DNA from: Aquibacillus sediminis
GTDB lineage: Bacteria > Bacillota > Bacilli > Bacillales > Amphibacillaceae
Assembly: GCF_005870085.1 (NCBI RefSeq)
Contig: NZ_SZNM01000016.1
Coordinates: forward strand, 1-64,000
DNA length: 64,000 bases
Direction: 5' to 3'
Positions within the stretch are counted from its first letter, which is position 1. Each line of letters begins with the position of its first letter. The translations under genes were made by a program, and so were the position numbers. Below are positions 1-9,067 of this stretch, in pieces. The notes beneath the pieces were generated by a model, which worked only from the letters and a program-made list of their open reading frames with translations, had not been told where the DNA came from and searched no databases.

Positions 1-204
1 ATAAAAGTATTATCCGGTATTAGCTCACGTTTCCGCGAGTTATCCCAATCTTACAGGCAGGTTGCCCACGTGTTACTCACCCGTCCGCCGCTCGTTCCAC
101 AAGCGCACACCCCGAAGGGTGATTGCTAGCTTCCCGCGCTCGACTTGCATGTATTAGGCACGCCGCCAGCGTTCGTCCTGAGCCAAGATCAAACTCTCCA
201 TAAT
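1..204 (-). rRNA. rrs: 16S ribosomal RNA, 5' end (partial)
   Basis: The reverse complement carries the universal 5' end of bacterial 16S rRNA: the AGAGTTTGATC helix-1 region, GGACGAACGCTGGCGGCGTG, the region reading through ACATGCAAGTCGAGCG, and GACGGGTGAGTAACACGTGG. The gene reads leftwards out of the window, so only about 200 nt of roughly 1,550 nt are present. The 5' end at about 204 is estimated from the usual start upstream of GGAGAGTTTGATC. One oddity is that the conserved stretch reads GATCTTGGCTCAG, with T where the common 27F primer site has C or A. Confidence 0.97.
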
Positions 205-320
205 AGAAAGAGTATCTTTCACTCATACAAAAACTAGCTTTCAAAAATTGATTCAAGGTTAATCGTTTCAATTAGATGAAACGTCTTACCCAATCTGTTT
301 CATACTGGTTGTTTTGTTCA

Positions 321-331
321 GTTTTCAAAGA
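321..331 (-). promoter_or_regulatory. rrn leader boxA antitermination element
   Basis: The minus strand reads TCTTTGAAAAC followed by TGAACAAAACAAC. This is the conserved boxA and downstream leader sequence found upstream of 16S genes in Bacillus-type rrn operons. It lies about 120 nt upstream of the 16S 5' end, between the promoters and the gene, as expected for an antitermination and processing leader. The role comes from knowledge of the family; the motif is seen directly. Confidence 0.75.
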
Positions 332-364
332 TCAAATCCCGCTGCCGTTTTGGCGACAGAATTA

Positions 365-393
365 ATTATACCAATTTGAGCATTACTTGTCAA
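365..393 (-). promoter_or_regulatory. rrn operon promoter P2 (sigma-A type)
   Basis: On the minus strand there is a perfect -35 TTGACA (393-388), a 17-nt spacer and a perfect -10 TATAAT (370-365). This is the consensus vegetative promoter, about 160 nt upstream of the 16S 5' end. Tandem strong promoters are usual for Bacillus rRNA operons, and this is the proximal one. Confidence 0.88.
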
Positions 394-450
394 TAACTTT
401 TTTCGATAATCATAATCCGCTTTGTCCTTGTCGTTTTAAGCAACTCTAAT

Positions 451-479
451 AATATATCGCATGATCAAAAAAATGTCAA
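451..479 (-). promoter_or_regulatory. rrn operon promoter P1 (sigma-A type)
   Basis: On the minus strand there is a TTGACA -35 (479-474), a 17-nt spacer and a TATATT -10 (456-451). It lies 86 nt upstream of the second promoter, which gives the tandem P1-P2 layout typical of Bacillus rrn operons. Confidence 0.78.
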
Positions 480-612
480 CAACTTTTTCGTTTTCTTTTT
501 TTCATCAACGAAGGGATTAATAATATATCACCTATTTATATTTTTATCTAGGAAAAGCACTATCTACTTTTTGCCAGTCTAAAAAACATCCCCATTTACT
601 CTTACACTTACT

Positions 613-2082
613 TTACTTATCGAATTGTAAATCCATAAGCCTTTCTTTTACTCTCTGTTCACTTATATTATAAGACTGCCAATTCGATTTTTGCTTTGTA
701 AGAGATTGTTGCTGATGTTCTAACAGTTGTTTCAATCTTGGATAATCTGGCTTGTCGTGATACAAATCTATCAGACCATCGACACCCGCGTATGAAAGTC
801 TGTTTAAATATTCAATGTCGATCCGCCCTGTTTGGTGATAGCGTTCCATATTATTCGTTACAATGATCCGCTCTAAAGGAATGACATTTAAAGCTGTATA
901 AAACAACAGACTTGTTATGAAATAAAAATGTAGTAACGATAACTTTTCAAGCCATATTCGTATGAAAGTATACGCAAAAATCACTACTAAAAAGATCATA
1001 AAGGCATGTGCTAGAATTCGATCAAACGTAAACCCATAGGCAGTCTCATATAAACTCAACCTCTGATAAGCTGAAGCAAGCATGATCGTACTAACTATCA
1101 CTAAAATAGAATACATTATGTTTAGTGTCCGTTTCAATCGTAGACCCTGCGTTCTCACTTTCGTCAAACATGTAATTAGTATTGCCCAATTCATCAACGT
1201 AACAACAATTAGCTCAAAGAACCCTTTCCGAGCATACTCTGCATAAGTATACCCTTCCTCTAATCCATCCCCAAAGAAATAGGTGAATTGTACAACAGTA
1301 AACAAGAGATATATCGTATTTAGAAGTAACAGAATAGTAAGGGTAACGACCCCATCAAAATTCTTTTGGTCATTTGCTTGTTCCGTCAACTGTTTGGCAG
1401 ACTGTCTTGGCTCGGTCAGCACTTGAAATAAACCAAAGAAACCAAATAAATAGAAGATCACAATCATGGATCGAATTAGTTGTTCTTGAAAATCTAATTG
1501 TAAAATAAACCGTGGTACCGCCCCAATAAATTCCTCAAACACCGCATCAGCAGACATAAGTAAAGAAGTTACGACGATTAATAATGGTATACCAATCACT
1601 AATCCAATTAGTATTCGTTTTACCGTGTTCGCTACTTGTTCATCCATTTTCTTAAACACTTGCTTGAAACAACGATTCAAAAAAACTAAGTTATATCGAA
1701 ATCCAGTAGCTATTTTTTCCAATAATAATTGGACCATCTTTGGCCGATACCATTGTAATTGTTTTGCTGAAGTTACTAGAATGATATGAAAGATGATAAG
1801 TGTTGGAATGACTAGAATATTTAACAGATTAAAAAACGTACTGTCATATATTAAATAGCTTGCAGATAATAACCATATTGATACCATCACTAACAAGCCA
1901 ATCCGTCGATGTGTGAATGTTACCTTACGAAATCGTAAAAAGAACACAACATAAAACCCAGTAATAAACACTAAATAAGACACTCCTATTTCTCCGTGAA
2001 AGAAACTCCATTCAGCAAGCAGCGCTAAACCTAAGCAAACAATTAAAAACCACACTTCATTCTTCTTTACATATTGAACCAT
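613..2082 (-). CDS. DUF4173-type polytopic membrane protein
   Basis: A 489-residue protein with about ten hydrophobic segments spread over residues 10-400 and a hydrophilic C-terminal tail of about 90 residues. The overall pattern resembles the DUF4173 (formerly DUF4153) family of Firmicute membrane proteins; no catalytic motif is visible and the function is unknown. The ATG is preceded by AAAGGTGGAGG at good spacing. It is the last gene of a leftward group with the PadR/HAAS pair, separated from it by about 110 nt. Two-gene PadR-HAAS modules often control adjacent membrane proteins, so co-regulation is possible but unproven. I am fairly sure it is a real membrane protein gene and less sure of the family label. 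Confidence 0.8.
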   Translation of the reverse strand: MVQYVKKNEVWFLIVCLGLALLAEWSFFHGEIGVSYLVFITGFYVVFFLRFRKVTFTHRRIGLLVMVSIWLLSASYLIYDSTFFNLLNILVIPTLIIFHIILVTSAKQLQWYRPKMVQLLLEKIATGFRYNLVFLNRCFKQVFKKMDEQVANTVKRILIGLVIGIPLLIVVTSLLMSADAVFEEFIGAVPRFILQLDFQEQLIRSMIVIFYLFGFFGLFQVLTEPRQSAKQLTEQANDQKNFDGVVTLTILLLLNTIYLLFTVVQFTYFFGDGLEEGYTYAEYARKGFFELIVVTLMNWAILITCLTKVRTQGLRLKRTLNIMYSILVIVSTIMLASAYQRLSLYETAYGFTFDRILAHAFMIFLVVIFAYTFIRIWLEKLSLLHFYFITSLLFYTALNVIPLERIIVTNNMERYHQTGRIDIEYLNRLSYAGVDGLIDLYHDKPDYPRLKQLLEHQQQSLTKQKSNWQSYNISEQRVKERLMDLQFDK

Positions 2083-2190
2083 TTTAATCCTCCACCTTTA
2101 AAGAATATCTACGTACATAGTTTTTCTATGTATTTGATTAAAAAAATATTCACGGAGATACCACTTCAATTTTCAAACAGTATCTCCTCT

Positions 2191-2826
2191 TTAAACCGAT
2201 AATTTCTTCCCCCATCGATATCCCAGTAAACAGACAGGATACAAAAAAGCTGTACAAACGATACACGCTAAAATAAATGGAATACTTAATAACGGCTGAA
2301 ACCAAGAAGTTGGAATCAATTGAAAAACAGTTAAATTCATCAAAACAAGATTCGGTATAATCGAAATGAAGAAGGTCTTACGCAAAAACCTTTTTCCCTG
2401 CGATCCGAACTCCTTACCAATTTCATAGCCCAACAAGCCCCAGAACACGAAATAAACCATAATGATGAGGTTCGGAATGTCGGTCATGTTTACCCAAATA
2501 ATTTCCACCCAGCTCCAATTAAAATAATTATATAAAAAAGTTAGCACAGCTCCGCCTATAAATAAACAGACATTGAACCCAACAAACAACCACTGCGTTC
2601 GTTTTGGTGTAATGGACACTTCCTGGGACCATACTTTCGCGATCTCTTCAGGTGAGCCAAGTCGCTGTTCAATTTGCTTATACTTTACCGAATCATCTTG
2701 TTTTCCGATTTCTAGGGAAATTTCATGGACATGCGTTTCATATTCCATCAATATTTCTTGTTTATTCGGATAATTGCCTAGCGATTGATCTAACTGTTTC
2801 AGAAAGTCGTGTTCCGCAACACTCAT
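2191..2826 (-). CDS. HAAS-type (DUF1700-like) signalling/membrane protein
   Basis: A 211-residue protein. The N-terminal 75 residues are hydrophilic and helical ([12 protein letters not shown], then an acidic helix, then [12 protein letters not shown]). This is the pattern of the HAAS domain that accompanies PadR regulators. Four hydrophobic segments follow at roughly residues 80-205. Its ATG overlaps the stop of the upstream padR-like gene by 4 bp (ATGA), so the two are translationally coupled. HAAS proteins are thought to act with PadR-like regulators as membrane-linked sensors or antagonists; the signal here is unknown. Confidence 0.78.
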   Translation of the reverse strand: MSVAEHDFLKQLDQSLGNYPNKQEILMEYETHVHEISLEIGKQDDSVKYKQIEQRLGSPEEIAKVWSQEVSITPKRTQWLFVGFNVCLFIGGAVLTFLYNYFNWSWVEIIWVNMTDIPNLIIMVYFVFWGLLGYEIGKEFGSQGKRFLRKTFFISIIPNLVLMNLTVFQLIPTSWFQPLLSIPFILACIVCTAFLYPVCLLGYRWGKKLSV

Positions 2827-3155
2827 GATTCATTTCTCCTGATCAAGTTATTCATCACTTGAACATATCGGTGCCACTCACTCGTTTTTTCTTCTAAGAT
2901 TTCTTGCCCCTCAGCCGTGATTCGATAGTATTTACGTGCAGGGCCTTTTGGTTGTTCCTGCCAATAAAATTCGATATACGCTTGTTTTTGTAACTTATGT
3001 AATGCTGGATAAAGGGTCCCTTCTTTAATTTGAAAATGATGGTCACTTCGTTTATCCATTTCTTTCACAAGTTCATATCCATACATATCTCGCTCATTCA
3101 ATAATTGCAACACAAGTAACGAGGTACTGCCTTTGACTAATTCACGATTAAACAA
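2823..3155 (-). CDS. PadR family transcriptional regulator
   Basis: A winged-helix DNA-binding protein of about 110 residues. Visible PadR hallmarks are [16 protein letters not shown] (first helix), [22 protein letters not shown] (recognition helix and wing) and [13 protein letters not shown] at 3164 overlaps the ribosome-binding site. A TTG at 3155 sits 8 nt after AGGTAGG and gives the usual PadR N terminus, so I chose TTG. It overlaps the HAAS gene by 4 bp and is probably the first gene of a leftward operon. PadR proteins usually repress their own operon and respond to a ligand or to cell-envelope stress. Confidence 0.88.
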   Translation of the reverse strand: MFNRELVKGSTSLLVLQLLNERDMYGYELVKEMDKRSDHHFQIKEGTLYPALHKLQKQAYIEFYWQEQPKGPARKYYRITAEGQEILEEKTSEWHRYVQVMNNLIRRNES

Positions 3156-3288
3156 TATTTTCACCTACCTAGAATTAAAAGGTATAGTGTTAGCATATAG
3201 GATTTTCTTTTCGTTTGCAAGCACTGTCAATAATTTTCTGATAATATAAGGATTATAGGAAGAATTGTAAAGCAAAGGAGTGATACAT

Positions 3289-3621
3289 ATGTCAACTAAC
3301 AAATCCGTCTATTGTGAGAAGTGCCACGGAGAAATAACTTTTCGTGGTGATTTAGTAACTGCCACGTTTTTATTAGAAGTTCTCCCCTATCATGTCGATT
3401 GTTATGCCAAGGATTTAAAAGGTGCAAAAACACTATTTTTAGATAACCAACCACTTAACGGGTTTTCTGGTACGTTTTTAGCAATCGTCAGTTTGCTCGT
3501 AGCGATTGGTTGGAGCATCGTTGCAGATGGGGCCTTTAAATGGGGTGCTTTGTTGGCGTTGATTCCTGTTGGATACCGACTATATTCCTATCTTACTTAT
3601 GAAAGGTTTTTAGAAAGATAG
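3289..3621 (+). CDS. small membrane protein with N-terminal zinc-ribbon-like motif
   Basis: 110 residues from the ATG at 3289, which follows AAAGGAG by 8 nt; an upstream in-frame GTG overlaps that ribosome-binding site and is unlikely. The N terminus has CEKCHG and later HVDC, a possible CxxC...HxxC metal site. Two hydrophobic helices follow at residues 60-95. The gene is divergent from the PadR operon. No family is recognised. It may be a treble-clef or LIM-like zinc motif fused to a membrane hairpin, but that is inference. Confidence 0.72.
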   Translation: MSTNKSVYCEKCHGEITFRGDLVTATFLLEVLPYHVDCYAKDLKGAKTLFLDNQPLNGFSGTFLAIVSLLVAIGWSIVADGAFKWGALLALIPVGYRLYSYLTYERFLER

Positions 3622-3752
3622 GATTTTTCCAAAAAGAAAACGAAATTAAAGTTTATACGGACATGCTAAATTCTTAAAGAAACATCTAGCATAGCTAACC
3701 AAAAAAGCGTATGGTCATCATGATCATGTGCTTTTCTGTTGCTAATAAACAG

Positions 3753-4052
3753 TTATTTCACAAGGCGTTTGAATTGTGGTGCATGTTCCATTGCAAACCG
3801 AATGATTTGATTGTATGTTTCTGGTGCAAAGTCTTTTTTGGATGGCGTATAAATTTGCGCTGTTGCCTCGTCAATGATTTTCACAATTGCTCCACCACGT
3901 ACATACAAGGTTACGTATAAAAATGGCTGCTCAAGTTGATTCTTTACTAAAAATTCTTTCGGAAAATCTGCGGTGAGTAGCAGACGGTCCTCTACATGGT
4001 TCAACGATAATTTACTAAAAAACTGTAGGTTCTTTACTTCGTTAATAAACAA
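3753..4052 (-). CDS. hypothetical protein, about 99 residues
   Basis: A small soluble protein with no signal peptide or membrane segment; the mixed pattern ends in an amphipathic helix rich in basic residues. I do not recognise the family. An ATG at 4070 exists, but GAGGAGAG lies just downstream of it and is followed after 8 nt by TTG (4052), so TTG is the better start. It stands alone and converges with the preceding plus-strand gene. Coding is supported by the ribosome-binding site and by even amino-acid composition; the function is unknown. Confidence 0.55.
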   Translation of the reverse strand: MFINEVKNLQFFSKLSLNHVEDRLLLTADFPKEFLVKNQLEQPFLYVTLYVRGGAIVKIIDEATAQIYTPSKKDFAPETYNQIIRFAMEHAPQFKRLVK

Positions 4053-4263
4053 AGCTAACACTCTCCTCATGGTCTAGTTTCTTATAAAAGGGGAACTTCA
4101 TGCAGTGAATTTCACAACACTCCCTATCATCATTTCACTATAGCATATCCTCCACTTTTAGTTGAAGTGGAGGATTAACAAAAGGTAATTACTATTATAA
4201 TTGATCATAACAAATCATACTCTTATTCCCGTGCTAATATGCATGATATTTGTTCGTTTCTTC

Positions 4264-4575
4264 TTACGTAATCAACCTCAACCCCACTGCCGAGGCAAGG
4301 ATCATGGAAATAAACAACAATCTTTTCCAGTCTCTCGGTTCTCCGTAGAGCATCATTCCCATTATTGTTGATCCTGCTGTACCGATTCCAGTCCAAACAC
4401 CATAGACAGTACCCATTGGCAACGTCTGCATCGCATATGATAGAAGGGCAAGACTTGATCCAAATGTAACAATCAGAATAACGAGGGCATCCCATTTTTT
4501 CATTGCCAACCGCTTAATATTCATAACACCAATCACTTCAAAAACACCCGCTACTAATACTGCTAACCAAGCCAT
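4264..4575 (-). CDS. ykkD: SMR family exporter subunit, YkkD-like
   Basis: 103 residues with four hydrophobic helices, a membrane-embedded Glu in the first helix (AGVFEVIGV) and the signature PMGTVYGVWTGIGTAG. This matches B. subtilis YkkD in length and motif order. Its ATG overlaps the stop of the upstream SMR gene by one base (TAATG), so the two are coupled and probably form a heterodimer. Paired SMR exporters of this type export guanidinium or hydrophobic cations; the substrate cannot be decided from sequence. No guanidine-I riboswitch consensus was seen upstream. Confidence 0.88.
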   Translation of the reverse strand: MAWLAVLVAGVFEVIGVMNIKRLAMKKWDALVILIVTFGSSLALLSYAMQTLPMGTVYGVWTGIGTAGSTIMGMMLYGEPRDWKRLLFISMILASAVGLRLIT

Positions 4576-4922
4576 TACGTCACTTCCTTACGTTCACTTT
4601 TAGCGGGTTCATTTGATACCATTTTTAATCCAATTACCCCAATTAAAAGTGTACTAATCAAAAATACTTTCATAAATTGAAACGGTTCACCATAAACAAC
4701 AATTTCAACAATTACCGTTCCCGCTGTACCTAAACCGGCAAACACGGCATAAACTGTACCGATTGGAAGGTACTTTGCAGCAACAGGTAATAAGAAAAAT
4801 GTAGCAGTGATCGCTACTATTGTTATGCCCCACTCTAGAATGCTCTCCGAGTGTTTCAAACCCGCAACCCAATAGATCTCAAATAATGCGGCCAATATAA
4901 CATAAAACCAATACTTGTTCAT
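4575..4922 (-). CDS. ykkC: SMR family exporter subunit, YkkC-like
   Basis: 115 residues from the ATG at 4922, preceded by AAAGGAGAG; the longer reading to 4961 has no ribosome-binding site. Four transmembrane helices with the conserved Glu in ALFEIYWVAGLKH and the signature PIGTVYAVFAGLGTAG, closely matching B. subtilis YkkC. The C-terminal tail (EPAKSERKE) is polar. It is the first gene of a two-gene leftward operon with the YkkD-like partner. Its family role is proton-coupled drug or guanidinium export across the cytoplasmic membrane. Confidence 0.88.
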   Translation of the reverse strand: MNKYWFYVILAALFEIYWVAGLKHSESILEWGITIVAITATFFLLPVAAKYLPIGTVYAVFAGLGTAGTVIVEIVVYGEPFQFMKVFLISTLLIGVIGLKMVSNEPAKSERKEVT

Positions 4923-5293
4923 ATTACTCTCCTTTGATGAATTTCCATTATAAAGACTCATTTTTAAAAGATTGTTGCTGCACAGAAGCTTTATACTGTT
5001 CAGTATCTCTTGTTTACACTAATTGAAAAGAACGCTATGAAGTCACTTAGGCAGAACACTCCATCTCGTATGGGCCAAGGCCTAAGCCCCTGGATCTGCT
5101 CTGAATCGTGAAGGCAGTAAACGATTACGCTCTAAACATGCCCTGGATTTGCTCCAAACCATAAAACCAGAAGAAGTTACTGCGTAGTATATAGCTAATG
5201 CGTAATAAAAAACAACAAAGATTGCAAAAAGAGCGATTATAAAAACCCTTCAGATTTGTTGCAACAAATACACTTTATACATGTGTAAATAAA
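4923..5293. other. intergenic region with a short direct repeat
   Basis: About 370 nt with no credible ORF. It holds two copies of a CCCTGGAT(C/T)TGCTC motif at about 5098 and 5151, possibly the remains of an intergenic repeat element. I looked for the guanidine-I (ykkC) riboswitch core on the minus strand and did not find it. Confidence 0.4.
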
Positions 5294-5320
5294 CACATGA
5301 CTTCCAACTGAAGCCATGTG
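5294..5320 (-). terminator. Rho-independent terminator of addBA
   Basis: Inverted repeat of CACATGACTTC and GAAGCCATGTG with a 5-nt loop. On the minus strand it is followed by TTTATTT. It sits 16 nt beyond the addA stop codon. Confidence 0.75.
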
Positions 5321-5335
5321 CTTTTCACCTTATTT

Positions 5336-8300
5336 TTATTGCACTTCCACCATTAATGCTTGATCAAAGAAATATAAATACTTCTGTTTGATTGGTTGTT
5401 TCCAAATATCCTCTAACGCTCTAGTATATAAATCTAATTGTACTTGATACCTTTGTTTTAATTGTTGTTCAAGTTCAGGTGTCATGTCAGAAGGGACGGT
5501 GTCTGTCTTATAATCTAATAAAATCCAGCCGTTTTCTACCGGGATTAAACAATCTACTACCCCTTGAATAAATACTCTTTCGTCTGTCTCATCTTCCCAG
5601 TTTGTATATACCTCATTTGCTTCCAATGTAAAACTAAAAGGCACTTCGCGGTGGACCTCATTTGATTGAATCATGAGCTGACCTATTTCTGTCTCAAAAA
5701 ATTGCGTAATTGCCGTTACATCCACCACATCTGCTTCTTCTTGCGTTAAAATTTCTTTGGTCACCATGTGTTGGACATGTTCGTTAATTTCCGTACTCGA
5801 CCATTTTTTCGTTAATGGTAAATGTTGCATCACAGTGTGCATGACCGTCCCTTTTTCGGCTGCGGTCATTTTCTTTTCTTTTTGCATAAATGCCGGCCTT
5901 TTGACAATTGGTGCTTGATATGGTTGTACAAGCGTGAGATCACTATATTCATCTTTCACTTCTCGCTGACGTTTGATCTCGGTAACCGTTTGTTTGGCAC
6001 GATAAATCGATGCATGATAGTGTGGATACGTATAATTTAGACGCTTTTCCACCTCTTCATCTAAAGTAGCATCTGCATTCTCCATTGGTGTCCACTCTTG
6101 AATCGTTTGTTGCATTGCTTGTTCTTCTCGTTCTTGTTCCTCATCCATATTCGTATAGTGACTGCCATGGATAAGCTGCACTCGCCACTTCGACGAATCT
6201 TCACGAATATCTTCAGGAACTTGCACATTAACATCAATCGTACGCAATGCATTATTTTGTTGATGTCGAATCAAAGCCGGTCCAACCCAATCTAAATACG
6301 TCTTCGCATCTAGACGGTGGTGTGGTGGTAACACCCAATCATGATGGTCAATTACTTGGTTCCACTTCTCCTGTTTCTTTTCAAATGAGGCAACATTTCC
6401 TACCATCACCAGTTTTTCTTTTGCTCGGGTCATCGCCACATATAGCACTCGCATTTCTTCTGCCCATAATTCTCGCTGCTTCGCCTGTTTTAATGCATGA
6501 TAAGCAAGCGTTGGATACATGATCCGCTTGTTCGGGTCAATATATTTACTCCCAAACCCTAAATCCTTATGAAGTAAATATTTCTGGCGAAGATCTTGTT
6601 GGTTAAACTGTTTATCCATTGCTCCTAAAATGACAACAGGGAACTCAAGCCCTTTACTTTTGTGAATCGTCATAATCCGAACAACATCTTCTTGTTCACC
6701 AAGTGCTCTTGCTGCCCCAAGATCATCACCGTTTTCTTCCATCCGTTCAATAAAACGCAAGAAGCGGAACAAGCCACGGAATGAGGTTGCTTCATAACTA
6801 CGCGCACGGTCATATAGTGCTCGCAGGTTCGCTTGGCGCTGTCTACCACCTGGAATGCCTCCGACAAAGTCGTAGTAACCTGTTTCCCGGTAAATATGCC
6901 AAATCAATTCCGACAGAGAACCTTGACGAGCTCGCAGGCGCCAGTCTTTTACTTGTGTTAAAAACTGTTCCACTTGTCGCTTCTTTTCTTCATTTTCTGT
7001 TTGCTTAGCAAAGGTTGTTAACGCTTCGTAATACGACGTACGTTTTTTAGCTAAACGAATTTGTGCTAAATCTTCTTCATCAAGACCAACAATTGGCGAG
7101 CGTAATACGGAAGCTAAGGCGATATCTTGCTTTGGATTGTCCAATACTTTCAATAAACTAATCATGATTTTAATTTCAATCGCCTCAAGGTAACCACTAG
7201 ACAATTCCGCATACACAGGAATCCCTTGTTGCTTTAACTCTTCTGTGATCGTTGGTGCCCATGTCATCGAACGAAGCAAAATCACAATATCACGATACTG
7301 CAAGTCACGTTGTGTATCGGTTCCTTTATCGACTACTTGCATCGGTGCTTCTTGATCATGGCCAATCCACTTGCGAATCATCTTACTGTATGCACGAGCT
7401 TCAATTTGTGCTTTCTCTAAATCTTCAAAGCTTTCTTCACCACTTGCTTCTTCTTGTGACTCTTCCTCAGTTGTTTCCCGATCAATAATTAACAGCTCAG
7501 CATCAGTATCATCTAATGTTAATTGATCGTAAATCGTATTGGAATAAATAAGTTCCGCGTCTTTCTCATAATTCATTTCTCCAACTTCTTCATTTAAGAG
7601 CTGACGGAAAATGTAGTTGGTTGCAGAAAGCACCTGTTCACGACTTCTAAAATTACGAGCTAAATCAATTCGTTTAGCAGGAACATCCTCAGATGAGAAT
7701 TGTTTGTATTTGTTTATAAATAATGATGGTTCGGCATGACGAAAACGATAAATACTTTGCTTCACATCCCCTACCATAAAACGATTGCCGTTTCCTTGCT
7801 GGTCTGCAAGTAATGAAATCAATGTCTCTTGCACAAGGTTGGTGTCTTGGTATTCATCCACTAAAATCTCCGAGAACCGTTTTTGCAATTCTTGCGCAAC
7901 ATCGGACGGAATCAGATTTGTATCAGTTGACTTATCATCTAGTAAAATCTCTAACGCATGGTGCTCTAAATCGGAAAAGTCAACTAACGCTTTTTCTTTT
8001 TTCTGCTGTCCATAACGTCGTTTAAACTCTTTTACGAGTATCGTTAATTGTTTAATCGTTGGATAAAGAGCGCGCATGTCTTCCAAATAAGAAGAAAGTT
8101 TTCTTGAGAACCAGTCTTTCGTTAGATCCTCCCAACGTTTTTTATATTTCTTACGCAAGTCTTTCACTTGTTCCTTTTTCGCTTCGTCACACTCCACTTT
8201 TTTACGAGACAATGCTTTAAATTTGCCATTTGTAAACACTTCTTGTACATCATCCCACGACATTGTTAACTTGGCACTCGCTTCATCTATCATGGCAAAA

Positions 8301-9067
8301 TCAGCATCAATTGCCTCAGCATAGTGATACGGACCATCCGGCTCTCTTGTCACTTCAAGCGCTGCCTCTGCTTCTGCTCGAATTGCTTGTAATTGGCTGG
8401 TAACTTCCCGTTTTAAAAGCTTTAACCATTCAATCGATGATTCGTCAATATCTTCTGGGATTGCATACATGTCAGCCATTTGCTCTAACCATTGATTAGG
8501 CCAAGGATTTTGGGTGGCAAAATCATATAGTTGTAAAATGAGTTCTTCTACTTCCAGATCACTTCGGTCATTCGAAAACCGATCCACCACCGCAAAAAAT
8601 GCTTGTTGTTCTTCCCCTTCTTTTCCGTACCATTCTTCAAATAAATCTTCTAACACTTCCTGACGAATCATATCGGCTTCAATGTCATCGGCAATTCGAA
8701 AGCCTGGGTCGATATCCAATAAATAAGCATACCTTCTTACTAAATCCATGCAAAACGAATGTAATGTAGAAATTGATGCGCGTTGCAATAAGGACAACTG
8801 TTTTTTCAAATGAGTGGAAGAAGGGTTCGCCTCTAACGCAGCCTCTAATGCTTGTCCAACACGATTTCGCATTTCTTGGGCTGCAGCATTGGTAAAGGTA
8901 ACGACTAATAAGGAATCGATATCAACTGGATTATCTCGATTTAACAGTTTTTGAATAATTCGTTCAACCAAAACAGCCGTCTTACCTGATCCTGCCGCTG
9001 CCGCTACTAAAATGTCCGACCCACTTGTATAAATTGCCTGTTCTTGTTCTTTTGTCCACTGAGGCAT
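5336..9067 (-). CDS. addA: ATP-dependent helicase/nuclease subunit A
   Basis: 1,243 residues, the usual AddA length. It carries a UvrD-type superfamily 1 helicase: Walker A AAAGSGKTAV near residue 25, the Q-motif region WTKEQEQAIYT at the start, VDEYQDTN (motif II), DVKQSIYRFR (motif III), and RIMTIHKSKGLEFPVV with RVLYVAMTRAKEKL (motifs V-VI). A RecB-type nuclease follows at the C terminus (ILLDYKTDT). With AddB it processes double-strand ends for RecA loading at Chi and degrades linear DNA. It starts in the TGATG overlap with the addB stop, so the two are translated together. The order and arrangement match B. subtilis addBA. Confidence 0.98.
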   Translation of the reverse strand: MPQWTKEQEQAIYTSGSDILVAAAAGSGKTAVLVERIIQKLLNRDNPVDIDSLLVVTFTNAAAQEMRNRVGQALEAALEANPSSTHLKKQLSLLQRASISTLHSFCMDLVRRYAYLLDIDPGFRIADDIEADMIRQEVLEDLFEEWYGKEGEEQQAFFAVVDRFSNDRSDLEVEELILQLYDFATQNPWPNQWLEQMADMYAIPEDIDESSIEWLKLLKREVTSQLQAIRAEAEAALEVTREPDGPYHYAEAIDADFAMIDEASAKLTMSWDDVQEVFTNGKFKALSRKKVECDEAKKEQVKDLRKKYKKRWEDLTKDWFSRKLSSYLEDMRALYPTIKQLTILVKEFKRRYGQQKKEKALVDFSDLEHHALEILLDDKSTDTNLIPSDVAQELQKRFSEILVDEYQDTNLVQETLISLLADQQGNGNRFMVGDVKQSIYRFRHAEPSLFINKYKQFSSEDVPAKRIDLARNFRSREQVLSATNYIFRQLLNEEVGEMNYEKDAELIYSNTIYDQLTLDDTDAELLIIDRETTEEESQEEASGEESFEDLEKAQIEARAYSKMIRKWIGHDQEAPMQVVDKGTDTQRDLQYRDIVILLRSMTWAPTITEELKQQGIPVYAELSSGYLEAIEIKIMISLLKVLDNPKQDIALASVLRSPIVGLDEEDLAQIRLAKKRTSYYEALTTFAKQTENEEKKRQVEQFLTQVKDWRLRARQGSLSELIWHIYRETGYYDFVGGIPGGRQRQANLRALYDRARSYEATSFRGLFRFLRFIERMEENGDDLGAARALGEQEDVVRIMTIHKSKGLEFPVVILGAMDKQFNQQDLRQKYLLHKDLGFGSKYIDPNKRIMYPTLAYHALKQAKQRELWAEEMRVLYVAMTRAKEKLVMVGNVASFEKKQEKWNQVIDHHDWVLPPHHRLDAKTYLDWVGPALIRHQQNNALRTIDVNVQVPEDIREDSSKWRVQLIHGSHYTNMDEEQEREEQAMQQTIQEWTPMENADATLDEEVEKRLNYTYPHYHASIYRAKQTVTEIKRQREVKDEYSDLTLVQPYQAPIVKRPAFMQKEKKMTAAEKGTVMHTVMQHLPLTKKWSSTEINEHVQHMVTKEILTQEEADVVDVTAITQFFETEIGQLMIQSNEVHREVPFSFTLEANEVYTNWEDETDERVFIQGVVDCLIPVENGWILLDYKTDTVPSDMTPELEQQLKQRYQVQLDLYTRALEDIWKQPIKQKYLYFFDQALMVEVQ

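Noticed and set aside
77-271. Open frame across the 16S rRNA 5' end
   Set aside because: It lies on and against the rRNA gene; chance open frame.
4962-5335. Guanidine-I riboswitch upstream of ykkC-like gene
   Set aside because: The conserved core motifs were not found on the minus strand.
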